Notes: a model not told the origin generated them from the letters alone. A stretch of 64,000 nt of DNA from Psococerastis gibbosa (GCA_963971405.1 OZ020486.1:5146001-5210000), one strand, 5' to 3'. Shown: positions 13,501 to 21,810, counted from the first letter of the stretch. Program-made: numbers and translations.

Positions 13501-13636
13501 CTTACTGTATTGGATTTCCAAATTCTTCATTGGTGGGTTCAAACACAGGGCATTCTGGTGGACGCTTAAACTTGAACTGTTTTGCAGTCACCTCGTCATA
13601 ACATTTCCGAAAATGAGGACAAGCTCTGTATTCCAT
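1339..13636 (-). CDS. KDM5: KDM5/Lid-type histone H3K4 demethylase, N-terminal half (six exons, truncated by window edge)
   Basis: KDM5 proteins are nuclear Fe(II)/2-oxoglutarate JmjC enzymes that remove methyl groups from H3K4me3/me2. Six minus-strand exons join with GT-AG introns and consistent phases: 13636-13506, 12358-12070, 8261-7834, 5630-5464, 3711-3517 and 1551-1339. They total 1423 nt, about 474 residues. Order: JmjN (about 22-75), ARID (about 85-185), an acidic linker, the FFGAGPK motif (about 328), PHD1 of C4-H-C3 type (about 360-410), then the EAFGFEQ...YTL segment that precedes JmjC in the family. JmjC and the C-terminus lie beyond the left edge, so catalytic residues cannot be assessed. 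The start is the first ATG after an in-frame TGA, about 12 nt upstream of which nothing longer stays open. The introns are packed with SINEs, LINE tails and a Tc1 element. Family assignment is firm; activity is inferred. Confidence 0.93.
1736..2134 (-). pseudogene. LINE ORF2 C-terminal remnant, locally duplicated
   Basis: Minus-strand residues [16 protein letters not shown] resemble LINE C-termini. The segments at about 1736-1852 and 1938-2066 match each other (shared CAACTCGCAGAGGTCTGTTT and CCCGTCATGCTTGCTTTGTA on plus), so the fragment was duplicated in tandem after insertion, or two copies landed together. Confidence 0.45.
2135..2690. other. KDM5 intron 5, nothing recognised
   Basis: No conserved frame, repeat end or RNA structure seen. 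Confidence 0.5.
2717..3467. mobile_element. Unit bounded by 36-bp inverted repeats enclosing a LINE tail
   Basis: Positions 2717-2752 and the reverse complement of 3432-3467 match over 36 bases with one difference (core GAACCAGTAGAATCCGGG). Between them sits a CR1-like LINE 3' end. The same motif recurs alone at 40951-41005. No target-site duplication resolved. Confidence 0.5.
2760..3428 (-). pseudogene. CR1-like LINE 3' fragment
   Basis: Minus-strand reading gives the ORF2 C-terminal pattern ([19 protein letters not shown], then [16 protein letters not shown]), a 3' UTR, and a short tandem (ATTGT)n-type tail at 2761-2785, as in CR1/L2-type LINEs. Severely 5'-truncated. Lies in KDM5 intron 5. 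Confidence 0.6.
3517..3711 (-). CDS. KDM5: KDM5 exon 5: PHD1 zinc finger
   Basis: Acceptor CGCTTTCAG precedes 3711 and donor GTAATT follows 3517. It encodes [20 protein letters not shown], then [20 protein letters not shown]: six of the eight PHD ligands (C-C, C-C, H-C). The last C-C pair is in exon 6. KDM5 PHD1 binds the unmodified H3 tail in studied homologues. Phase 1 in and out. Confidence 0.93.
3745..4091 (+). mobile_element. SINE family S1, copy B, with 14-bp target-site duplication
   Basis: About 347 bp, plus orientation, inserted in KDM5 intron 4 just upstream of exon 5. Direct repeats CACATTATTTTTAC at 3731-3744 and 4092-4105. The tail is (AAC)n. The body matches copy A closely; TGTCGAGTCCTGGTC resembles a B box. 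Confidence 0.82.
4630..4790 (+). repeat. Dispersed SINE-like repeat (family S2), copy 1
   Basis: Shares GGTGGTA.C.TGCTTG, TCGGAGACG and the end ATACATTCATTAAATTG with 54801-54992. The start resembles a Pol III A box (TGGCCAGGTGG). Boundaries approximate. Confidence 0.45.
4791..5463. other. KDM5 intron 4, nothing recognised
   Basis: Only an (AT)n microsatellite at about 5146-5161. Confidence 0.5.
5464..5630 (-). CDS. KDM5: KDM5 exon 4: linker ending in FFGAGPK
   Basis: Acceptor TTGTTGCAG precedes 5630 and donor GTATGC follows 5464. It encodes a basic linker (KVTGRYNRR), an acidic stretch and [17 protein letters not shown], the FFGAGPKM-like motif found before PHD1 in KDM5 proteins. Phase 2 in, phase 1 out. 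Confidence 0.88.
5641..5990 (+). pseudogene. Degenerate LINE ORF2 C-terminus
   Basis: Plus-strand translation gives LRLRWLGHV followed, with frameshifts and stops, by a basic tail and a DAWK segment. The RLRWLGHV motif is characteristic of the C-terminal region of several LINE ORF2 families. Next to KDM5 exon 4, inside intron 3. Confidence 0.5.
6388..7199 (+). mobile_element. Dispersed element family E, copy 1, with 15-bp inverted ends
   Basis: Starts with TGCTTTCCAATTTAT and ends with its reverse complement ATAAATTGGAAAGCA. It carries a 17-18-base G run at 6476-6493 and a GACAGACATTTCGTAAAA block. A near copy lies inverted at 24622-25465, and a decayed piece at about 50430-50580. No transposase seen; likely a non-autonomous DNA element. 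In KDM5 intron 3. Confidence 0.65.
7535..7822 (+). mobile_element. SINE family S1, copy C, poly-A tail beside a splice donor
   Basis: More diverged copy with a shortened head, ending in 18-19 A residues at about 7806-7823. The KDM5 exon 3 donor lies about ten bases further on. No clear duplication found. The poly-A is poly-T on the transcribed (minus) strand, inside intron 3. Confidence 0.75.
7834..8261 (-). CDS. KDM5: KDM5 exon 3: second half of ARID and acidic linker
   Basis: Acceptor TTTTCAG precedes 8261; donor GTTAGT follows 7834. The exon encodes [14 protein letters not shown] and [12 protein letters not shown] (C-terminal ARID helices), then a Glu/Lys/Asp-rich linker of about 80 residues, then YTPHGILSR, which resembles the YKPHDIPQR of vertebrate KDM5. 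Phase 0 in, phase 2 out. The poly-A tail of a SINE ends only about a dozen bases beyond the donor. Confidence 0.9.
8640..8990 (+). pseudogene. LINE ORF2 C-terminal fragment
   Basis: Plus-strand residues [17 protein letters not shown], then [17 protein letters not shown], then a G.R.Y..LP..IRD block and F+.KLK..L: the usual order at the C-terminus of CR1/Jockey-type LINE ORF2. Interrupted by stops. In KDM5 intron 2. Confidence 0.6.
8991..9409. other. KDM5 intron 2, nothing recognised
   Basis: AT-rich; AAACTTAGAGTTTTAG-like and AAAAACTTTTTTAGT-like inverse blocks at about 9060-9160 may be a small decayed hairpin. Confidence 0.4.
9410..9557 (-). pseudogene. 3' end of the LINE split by the Tc1 element
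   Basis: Minus-strand continuation of the LINE at 11115-11930: across the Tc1 insertion the frame runs about 15 codons to a TAA, then a short 3' UTR (CACTAGTGGCTGGATGGC) and an A9 run at about 9409-9418. Confidence 0.6.
9560..11112 (+). mobile_element. Tc1-like transposon with IR/DR ends (defective)
   Basis: 1553 bp flanked by TA at 9558-9559 and 11113-11114. Outer inverted ends begin CAACCCAAAGGCAGAATAG. Inner copies of the core TAGTTCGCACAC lie at about 9774 (left) and 10888-10907 (right, inverted), giving the IR/DR layout known in some Tc1 elements. Enclosed is a transposase remnant. Inserted in the end of a LINE inside KDM5 intron 2. Confidence 0.85.
9915..10873 (+). pseudogene. Tc1-like DDE transposase, broken
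   Basis: The ATG at 9915 opens a paired HTH region ([28 protein letters not shown]). Near 10270 the frame shifts; the first catalytic block WSDESRF is about 10370. Sequence between there and about 10545 is shortened. The second block reads QQGGATCH instead of the usual QQDGA.CH, so the second catalytic Asp is Gly. The third block [12 protein letters not shown] (about 10660) is intact. Frameshifts plus a lost catalytic residue make it non-functional. Confidence 0.85.
11115..11930 (-). pseudogene. LINE ORF2 C-terminus with RNase H domain
   Basis: In minus-strand order, with frame breaks near 11690 and 11380: [16 protein letters not shown] and [15 protein letters not shown] (start of RNase H), then [20 protein letters not shown] (typical LINE RNase H end), then a CDTC...HIIIECP zinc-binding tail. 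The domain suggests a Jockey/I/R1-type LINE. Its 3' end was separated by the Tc1 insertion. In KDM5 intron 2. Confidence 0.75.
12070..12358 (-). CDS. KDM5: KDM5 exon 2: second half of JmjN and first half of ARID
   Basis: Acceptor TTTGCAG precedes 12358 and donor GTAAGT follows 12070. The exon encodes [34 protein letters not shown] and [19 protein letters not shown], all highly conserved in KDM5, then the first ARID helices ending in DENGG. Incoming phase 2, outgoing phase 0. Confidence 0.93.
12440..13000 (+). repeat. Dispersed repeat family G, copy 1 (KDM5 intron 1)
   Basis: Two internal similar blocks share GATCAAGACATTGGTATGAT (about 12527 and 12779). The region matches 61060-61500 in reverse (shared TTTCATCAAAATCGGAT-like, CGATTTCAAGATG and TTTCATGACCCCCTG-like blocks). 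No coding capacity seen. Confidence 0.5.
13506..13636 (-). CDS. KDM5: KDM5 exon 1: start codon and first half of JmjN
   Basis: The ATG at 13636-13634 opens [11 protein letters not shown] and runs into the JmjN signature [14 protein letters not shown]. The exon ends before GTAAGT at 13505-13500 in phase 2. An in-frame TGA lies a few codons upstream of the ATG, so this is the likely start. A YY1-like AAGATGGCC about 300 bp upstream may mark the promoter. Confidence 0.9.
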
Positions 13637-13924
13637 GGTCCATAAGTTATAAAATCAAATCAATTTAGCTAAAAGTAAACAAAAGAAATGTCACCTCACT
13701 ACACACATATCCAGGCTTTTCTAGAACCACACGCCATTGACGGACAGTGCAGGGACAGTAGGCTTCATCACTATTTCTAATGCATCCAGTTTGGTTTAGA
13801 GACACTTTGTGGACAATATTTAACTAGCTTTTTTCAAAAACACATAATATTAAGTCCTATCACTGTCAATAAAATTTCTAAAACCACAAAAAACATTCAA
13901 AATTCATAATATTTACTAAATTTT

Positions 13925-13950
13925 GCACTCCGCGGGGGCCATCTTGAAAG
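13925..13950 (-). promoter_or_regulatory. Possible KDM5 promoter/TSS element (YY1-like)
   Basis: On the minus strand CAAGATGGCCCCCGCGG lies about 300 bp upstream of the KDM5 ATG. AAGATGGC is a YY1-type element often found at TSSs of TATA-less genes. This is a GC-rich spot in AT-rich surroundings. It also opens a very short upstream ORF. Inference only. Confidence 0.25.
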
Positions 13951-14900
13951 TTTAAAAAAAAAAAATTATTATTTTAAAAGTTCACTTCTTTCTTGCGTAA
14001 AATATAAAAATGATAAATTAATTTGGTTTAAATTGGCTTTTCTTATAATACCTTTCCCAGTAGCAGCTCATGAAATACTGTCAAGTAAGTAAAAAGGATA
14101 AAATTCCACCGCACTGATGAATAAATGATTGTTCTTTGAAGATTGGTCATATACTCGACTACCGTACCATACCGTACTCTATCATATATTCGAAATAATG
14201 CTCTAATTTAAGTTTAGTCATCTTATTTACTGCCATTTACTAGAACTCAAAAATATCTAAGAAACTTTTAATACCTATTTTATCTTTATTATTGGGAATT
14301 TTACTTTCATTTTAGTTAGAAACCAGAAACTATAGAAAGGTGATAAGTGTGAACGTGCCATTTCTTCGATAAGTTATGGCGAATTGCTACTAAAATGTGT
14401 TATTTGATAATGATGGACGTACTTTTTCACTTATCCTAACAGCTGATTATTAATTGTCCCACTCAGCTTGAACAAGGCTTACAGTAAAATGAAACAATAC
14501 AAGGATGAAATACTGGTTAAAAGGGAACCTTACCTGATGAATCATTTCAAATAGTTGGCATGGAATTTTTTCATAATTTAAAAATGGCTAATTTGCCAGT
14601 GTATAAATGGCGGATCTAGATGTTGGAATATCCGTTTCCGGTCATGGAGTGGTGCTAACTTGCTCGTGATTTTGATGCAACAAGGCTCAACATTAGATAC
14701 TTTTAAAAATCATATTTTCTTGGATTACAATCATTAACTTAGAGAAACAATAAAATTATGAATAATTTGAAAGCTGTGTTCCGCTTCGGTAACCCAGGGC
14801 TAGGTACTATATATGGACCTGTATAAATTTGGCAGCAGCCGTATTAAGCTAATGGCCATCAGGTATTAACATAACACCGGGGTTAATTCAATTGTTTTAA
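13951..14900. other. KDM5 upstream flank
   Basis: No exon or element recognised. Confidence 0.4.
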
Positions 14901-15319
14901 GAGGTTATGCTACGTTGAAAATTGGCACCTCAAAATTAAATAAGTTAGGCTAGACGTAGACCCTACCTACTGCATTCTTTTATTTAATTAACTCAGCAAA
15001 CTATTAAAAACTTGGCTCATTTAAGTTCTAGAAGGCTAGACTTACTTCGTTCATCATATTATATAATTGGGTATTTTTACTTTTCTATTAGATTTTCCAA
15101 AAATTCCATTTTACGTGAAATTTTAGTCCCCAGTGGTTTTTTATAAAATAAATTTCCAAAAATTTAATTTCTCCCATTAGGTTATTTGATGCTTAAAGTA
15201 GTCTTCTAAAGGGGCCAAATCTTTAGTAGGCTACCTATCTTGCTTTGTTAAATATATAAATAAAAAAAGTAAAAATAAAAAAAACAAATAGGGTGCCAAT
15301 TTTCTCGGGGTACGTCCTC
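14901..15319. mobile_element. Foldback MITE family F, copy 1
   Basis: Ends GAGGTTATGCTACGTTG and its inverted partner CGGGGTACGTCCTC. The arms extend about 180 bp and include GGCTCAT, GAAGTAGTCTTC-type and TATATAATTGGG blocks in inverse order. A related copy is at 26318-26714. TTAA precedes the left end of both copies, but the right side does not preserve it. Confidence 0.55.
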
Positions 15320-15628
15320 ATACACAAAGGGCAAAATGTGCGGGAAATTCAAATTTATATATGTTTGGTGAGTTTTCAATTTTTTCTCCCATAGATGTAA
15401 GGTAACGGACCAAAAGGTGACACCATGCATAAAGGTGACACTTTATCATAAACTTTTATTTATTAAGAACTGTAATATATTTTCGCGGTTTTTTTTAAAT
15501 TTGAACTTAGAATTCAAAGTTTGTTTACCTAGAAATCCATGCGCTATTCTTGTTCCACGAAAAACATGGCCGCCACTGACATGTTTGTTTACGCTTGTTG
15601 ACGATTGCCAATTTATTCCGAGTTTATA

Positions 15629-18441
15629 ATGGATTTGCTTAAGCACGGTAAGTAGCAAATTAAGGTTTCATGTTTCTAACCATGGTTTTTAATTGTGTCT
15701 GAAGCGTTTATTTTCCTTGTTATACTCTTAAAAAAGGCGTCAAAACTAAAATTGACCTGAAGATTGGTTTTATAGCCAACTGCTGGGGGTGTCACCTTTA
15801 CGCACGGTTATTTCTTAAAATTCCTTAACCTGACACCCTGTCATCTTCAGGAGAAAATGCCTAAAATAATGATTTGGTGTAATTTGGACTGGGACTTTAA
15901 TGATAAATATTATTATATGCTCGGCCTGGCAATATTCGATCGGGAACCTTAAGCTGACATGGGGGTGTCATCTTTGGGTATAAGTGTGTCATCTTAACGC
16001 ATTTCTATTTTTTAGGGCAAAAGAAAAGAAAAAACCTGCTCTATACGGAGGAAAAAATGCGTCAAGCCCTTATTGATGCAAGAAACGGGATTTCCATAAA
16101 AAAGGCAGCAAAAAACAATGGGGTTCCACGGATCACCTTGTTGTATAAATTGAAAGGAAAAAATCCGGAGGGGAGAAGAATTGGAGCACCAACAGTTTTT
16201 AGTGCGGAGGAAGAGGACATATTAGTGAAATGGGTGCTTGGGATGTCGGCAAGAGGTTTCCCTGTTTCTAAGGAGCTGTTCATATCCAGTGTAAAGAAAG
16301 TGGCTCGTAAATTGGAAAAAGATGCATTTCAAAGAAAGGAGCCCAGCAACAAATGGTTTTATGGATTCATGGGAAGGCACAAGGAACTATCAAGCCGTGT
16401 TGCACAAAACCTAACCAAAAGTAGGGCTTCGGTTTCAATGGAGGAATTAAGGAACTGGAGCGTTCAGGTGAAAAAGTGTCTTGAAGAAAAGGGGGTGTTT
16501 GATGTTCTAGAAAGTCCTGCAAGAGTCTTTAACGCTGACGAAACGGCCTTTTTTTTAAATCCTAAGGGCGGTAAAGTACTGGCTACAAAAGGGCAGCGTG
16601 CAGTCTACCAAAAATCTGGAGATAATGAGAAGGCATGCATAACGGTCTTAGTTAATGGCAATGCCAATGGAGACATGGCCCCCCCAATGATTGTGTTGAA
16701 GTACCAGAGGGTGCCAGGGGAAATCGAGGAGAGTTTGCCTCCAGGATGGGCAAGAGGGAAGTCAGACCGAGGATGGATGACCCAAGAACTTTGGTTTGAA
16801 TACATAGCAAATGTATTTAATCCCTGGTTAGATCGCGAAGGGATCACTAAGCCTGTTATTCTATTTGTTGACGGACATTCTTCTCACATATCAATTGAAG
16901 TGAGTGACTTTTGCATGACACATGGAATTGAACTTATTGCCTTGTTCCCAAATTCTACGCATATTTTGCAGCCGATGGATGTAGCCGTTTTTAGAAATCT
17001 TAAAAGAGAATGGAAAGATGCTGTTCAAGATTGGCGGCTTGCAAATGATAATTGTGAATTGAAGAAAAAAGACTTTTGTAAGGTGCTCAAAGCAGTGTTA
17101 GAAAAATGTTTCACACAAAAAACATTGGCCAATGGATTCAAAGCTTGCGGTTTAGTGCCTTTCGACATTGAGGCCGTTAGAATGCCATCATTCGATCAAC
17201 CAACTGCAACTCAACATGTTAATGGCGCAATTACTCAGGAACTACCGAAACAATTTCTTGCCTGGCTTAAAGGGCTTATTGGTGACGTAGAGAACGCAGA
17301 TCCTGCACTCATAGACCTGTGGTGCAGAGCGAATGCACAATTTGCGAACAGTGTCAACAAAGATGCGCCTCTTCCCAATGCAGCTACTCCATCCGGCCCT
17401 AAGGAGGCAGATGCGAATGCTGCTACTGAGGAGATGTTTACCGATGACTTTTCCTTGTTGTTTGAGAATGATGCAATGGAAAGTTTTATTGATGTGGTTA
17501 ACGACCCTTTACTTGATGAAACTAGTTCCACAAAGAACCAACGTGAAGAGCCCGGTGTGGAAGACACCCCTACAAAACAAGCTATCTCTACTTCCGGTAA
17601 CAATTCCGTACAATTGCCATCAGTTCATCCGCCTTGGCCGGTGTCGCCGTACAAATTAAGTTTTATTGATAAGGTTAACGACCCTTTACTTGATGAAACT
17701 GGTTCCACTAAGGACCAACGTGAAGAGCCAGGTGTGGAAGACACCTCTACAAAACAAGCTATCTCTACTTCCGGTAACAACTCCGTACAATTGCAATCAT
17801 TTCATCCGCCTTGGCTGGTGTCGCCATACAAATCATGCTTAATATGGCCAAGAGCAGACCCAAAGACAGGGAAAATGAAAGTACCCAAAGATGGGGTCCC
17901 CCCGGTAATTACATCGGATCTGTTCCATATGCATGCAAATGCAAAGGCGGCTCAAGCAAAGAAGGTAAAAGAGGATATAGAGAGAAAAAAACAAGAACGT
18001 TTAAAGAAGAAGAGGAAGATGGAAGAAGACAAAGAGAAGAAGAAGCAAGAGCGTTTGGAGAAAAAAAAGAAGAAGAAGGCAGACGACATGTTAAAGAAAA
18101 AAGCTGAAAGGGCGCTTTACACAAAGCGGCCAAAACGTACGAAGAAAAAGACTCCATTTAAAGATTTCATCTTGGTAAAATTTGTAACCGAAGAAGACCA
18201 GAGGGAGAAATTTTACGTTGGTGAAATAAATGGAGAGGCAAAAGAAGCAGGGGTGGACGTTCTGTTTTTTCGAAAAAAAACCGGGAAAATAGGAACTTTT
18301 TTTAGTTTCCCCGAAGTGAGGGATGAGGGGTTTGTGGAATATTATAATATAATTGCTAGATTGTCGGAGTATAATATGAACAGGGACAGCTACGTTTTCC
18401 CCAATCTGGGCAATTTTGTCGACTTAAATAAGGTACATTAA
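15629..18441 (+). CDS. Pogo-like transposase (psq HTH, CENP-B HTH, DDE_1), two exons
   Basis: Acts in the nucleus to cut and move its element at TA sites. Exon 1 (15629-15647) encodes MDLLKH plus one base, then GTAAGT. Exon 2 starts after TTTTTTAG at 16016 and runs to TAA at 18441, giving 814 residues. This adds the basic lead-in (QKKRKNLLYTEEKMRQAL) usual for a psq HTH; the ATG at 16057 alone would cut that domain. A CENP-B-type HTH lies at about 110-145. Catalytic acids fall in FNADETAFF (about D181), FVDGHSSH (about D292) and LQPMDVAVF (about D328), all present. A 59-residue segment is duplicated in tandem near 495-610, then comes a Lys/Glu coiled-coil stretch and a conserved-looking C-terminal region. 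Confidence 0.88.
17482..17835 (+). repeat. 177-bp tandem duplication inside pogo transposase
   Basis: Two 177-bp units, starting at about 17482 and 17659, keep the reading frame (59 residues each). Both encode (I)D.VNDPLLDET and GVEDT.TKQAISTSGNN. A few substitutions separate them, so the duplication is not brand new. Confidence 0.85.
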
Positions 18442-18760
18442 ATTAATATAATTTAAACACCAAAAAATGTATTATTTTCTGATTTTTGTGCTATGTCACC
18501 TTTAGGTCTTTAAGTGTCATCTTTAAGTCGCAGGCGAAAATTTGGTGTCATCTTTAGGAGACAGAACATGGGAAATTAAAAAAATTAATGACATCAAATA
18601 TTTAATCATATTATGAGCTTTATTGTATTAGGAAGCTGCTAGATGAACCAATTAATCAAATTTTACCATTGGTAGAGTTCTGACTTTCACTACTCAACAG
18701 TAGGAAGTAACAATATAAAGAAAAAAGCTTAAGGGTGTCACCTTTTGGTCCGTTACCTTA

Positions 18761-20046
18761 GAAACATGAATTAAAGTATTTCAAAATTTTAATAGTAGAC
18801 TACATTTTAAGGTTAATTAGTATTTCCTTCAATTTTAAAACAATGCAACCATTCTCTTGCATTCCAATAGCCTAGGCCTAATTAATTTGAATTTCCCGCG
18901 CATATTTGAACACTAATGCGGTATTAAAAAAATACACCCCGGTATTATACTAATTCCAAATGGCCATAATTGGGCTGATGATAGGCCTACACGTTTTGTG
19001 CTGCTAATAATACTGTATGTAAATGTGACGACACATCCTGTGTATAAAGACAATTGTTCACCTACGTAACAAGTCGGCCCTTTGGGTTGCACTTAGTGTG
19101 GGTAGATGTAAATGTAAATTTATTATATTAAATTCATTCAATAGCGTATGTTAGACTTAGGGCCTACTGTAAATTACATTTTTAGGCCCAAACTTCAATT
19201 TTTTCTCTTTTGTTTTGATTTGACTCATACTGTCTTGTGTTAACCACAGAATACTATAATATATATATATATATGGTGTTAATTGTAGAGCACGTCAACG
19301 CACAAAAAGCTAATTTGCATCTTCTAGGGTGGAACAAGTCAATTTTTCGGGTTTTCTCCGTAGATGACAGCTCTGCCAAAACCGCTCAGGGTTTCTTTGA
19401 CAAAGCTCTTTTCGTAGCATTTATTTGGGTGTCACTAACCTCAGTTTGCATTAGTTCCATTAGCCACTTATAGTACCGGTAGGCTACATCTTGTTGGTTC
19501 ATGTGAATGAAGCATGCACAATAAATAAAAAAATATACTTTAAAATTTCCAATACTGTTAGCAGTTGCAGTTGCTATAAATAGAAAAGACGCGACTAATC
19601 CACAATTATTAGGCTAATTTTATTAAAATATGGCTACACTTTTTGGCAATGCTTCGGAGGGCATGTAAAGCAGGCGGTCCCGGACCTTCCTAGTTGAACA
19701 TAAGAGAGGGCTTTATAGCCCTAACTCCGCTAGGTTGGCTTAGTAATAGAAAAAATAAAAAGTAAAAGCATTCATTCCTTCGAGACCCTTAGCATGTACC
19801 TACCTAAAGCCAACAATTTGATGATGTCAAGTTGCAACAAAGATTTTCAGCGGATCTTCCATATGCTTTCCCGGTCTTCGGAATCTCTTCTCAATTCTAT
19901 CGACAAACGACTGCGGAAATCTTCAAATATTTTATGAACGTATTCCTAATATCATTATTATTTGCACAATGCATACATATTTAAAGCGTTGGGTTCAGTA
20001 TAGGTACAGACAAAACGTACAAATGAATCGATATAAGCTATAAAGC
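18761..20046. other. Between pogo element and helicase-PARP remnant
   Basis: Besides the repeat at 19648-19745, only an (AT)n at 19257-19274. At 18895 ATTTCCCGCGCATATTTG mirrors sequence left of the pogo element (15333), so pogo may have landed in an older inverted-end element. Confidence 0.4.
19648..19745 (+). repeat. Short dispersed repeat, inverted partner at 47.55 kb
   Basis: Contains GCATGTAAAGCAGG and GGGCTTTATAGCCC and matches the reverse complement of 47553-47635. Likely the end of an unidentified element. Confidence 0.4.
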
Positions 20047-21289
20047 CTATTTTATCATGCCATGGTTAATCATATACACATGCTCATATTCGATAATAAA
20101 CTCCGGATAGCATCGATATCGATCGAGAAGAACGAACTCTTGATGTCTATGGTTGGCAGTCTGCGCAGCCATCGCAGTATACTGTTTTCTCCTGGAAAGG
20201 GCGATCACAGAGTCATGAAGCTTAGCAGGGTTTTTAGGGTTAATAGGAGGGGGTTTTCGCCATGATTCCTCCTTTTTAAGATCTACCGGTACCGTAGTTT
20301 TAAACGGGTTTCCTAAAATTACACGTGCTAAAAACATTTTTCGAGTTTGGCCCAAAGTATAATGATCCACCTTATCAGCGTTTTCCGCAAAGTAAGTGCC
20401 AGCTCCGTACATTCCTTTTAAATTAGCAACACGCTCATCAAAACCATATTGTATAATGGTGCCACCTCTTGCATCACGCGTTCCATGAAACACTTCATTA
20501 ACTGTCTTATTCAGCTTCAAAGCTTTCATCCAATCTGCCCAAGAATCAACATGGAATCCAACTTTTTTCAACTAACTCAATTTGGTGCAGATACACGCTG
20601 AACATATCCTTATTAAAAATTTGTTGGACCCGAGTCACTTTGAAGTGATCAAATCTGATGTTATCAGAATCTCTGCCCTTTCCTAAATCGATTCTATCTA
20701 AAACATACATTTCCATCAAATTCTCAATTTTTTTACCATATTGTAGCGTGACGTCATGGGTACCTTCTTGCCTTTTCAGCTCCTTTGCAAATTGATTTTG
20801 TAGTCTCAGCATTAATTCCTTACGCTCAAAATTTATTTTCTTGAAAAATATGGTAAAATCATCAGGATGATCAAATGTCAACACTTTGCCATTCAATACA
20901 AATTGCAAGTCTCGTCCGAGCTTACCTCTGCTCTGAAATATCTTAACTGTATTTTGCCAGGCTGGTTCCGATCCGAACAAACTACTGCAGTCAAATATAA
21001 AGAGACCTAATTTGGCGCGTGACAGAGCAACACAAGCCCGATTAGGGGAGGCTAGAAATCCGACTGACATTTTCTTTATCCCCGTATCTTCACTTTTACT
21101 TCTGGCAAGGCTCAAAAATATATAGTTGTTTTCATCACCATGGAATTGATCGACAGTGCATACTGTGACGAGTTCTATTTGGTCTTTGGTAAGCAGCATT
21201 TTGATTATTTTTGCTTGAGCTTGAGTGGGGGGCGGGCAACGTCCATAAAGACGGCTAACACAGTCAGGTACCGAGTGGGGTCCGGTCAA
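20047..21289 (-). pseudogene. SF1 (UPF1-like) helicase C-terminus fused to PARP catalytic domain, disrupted
   Basis: Minus strand. The first part (about 21230 to 20576) has late SF1B helicase motifs: TVDQFHGDENNYIFLSLARS (motif V region) and PNRACVALSRAK (motif VI). A linker of about 120 residues follows. The second part (20571 to 20047) is a PARP ADP-ribosyltransferase domain: VFHGTRDARGG, YGAGTYFAENADKVDHY, and HQEFVLLDRYRCYPEFIIEY. The His, Tyr and Glu of the H-Y-E triad appear present, as in poly-ADP-ribosylating members. The parts join across an A6 run near 20570; one base fewer would make one frame. Upstream of about 21230 the helicase similarity stops where LINE-like sequence begins, so Walker A and B are missing. 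Either a pseudogene or an exon with an assembly error. Confidence 0.75.
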
Positions 21290-21810
21290 AGATCCCCCCC
21301 CCCCCTAACTCCTTGAGTTAGGGTATGGGCACCCTTTTGCCCAGAGGAGAAGAAAAGCTCCCTAAGGCGGTGAACCGGATTCTGGACACAGATGATGGTC
21401 AACGGCATAGGATGCGGAAAGCAAGGGGAAACTACCGCACTAAAGGCCCAAGTGGCATCCCAAGCACCAGCAACTATGAATACTCAAGTAAAAAGTATTT
21501 CCGGAGATAAAAAAAGTCCCCCATTCGGAGCTCCGGGCGGGGACTGCTCGAGATGTTCTTCGTCAACCAAAGGAGAAGATAGGAACAAACAAGACAACGA
21601 CCAAGAAGAAAGAAGAAGTGATGATGACGCCAATGAAGAAAAAGAAGAACGACGCTTCTGCGAGATATGCGACATGGAATGTGAAAATATTGCTACAAAA
21701 TTTTAAAATACATAACTAGATCAAGGAAATGAATGACATGAAACTCAATGCCCTTGGAATATCAGAAATGCGTTGGCCTAACTGTGGAGATTTCTGAAAA
21801 AATGACTACC
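21230..21810 (+). pseudogene. LINE 5' fragment: leader and start of endonuclease domain
   Basis: Plus strand. At about 21735-21800 the translation MKLNALGISEMRWPNCGDF matches the N-terminal APE endonuclease motif of LINEs (LGISETRW..CG.F). The preceding GC-rich segment looks like a 5' leader. Truncated on the 3' side. Its left edge coincides with the loss of helicase similarity. Confidence 0.55.

Larger units (their letters stand above)
15400..18758 (+). mobile_element. Pogo-superfamily transposon, apparently complete
   Basis: 3359 bp bounded by TA at 15398-15399 and 18759-18760. Inverted ends AGGTAACGGACCAAAAGG and beyond match for about 25 bp. Subterminal repeats of the type GTGTCA(C/T)CTTTA occur several times at each end (about 15413, 15787, 15962, 15983; 18494, 18514, 18546, 18733). 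It encodes a full-length transposase. No breaks seen, so it may be young or active. It sits about 1.8 kb upstream of KDM5 exon 1. Confidence 0.88.

Noticed and set aside
16062..18157. Open frames on the opposite strand of the pogo transposase
   Set aside because: They mirror a strongly supported coding frame and have no motifs.
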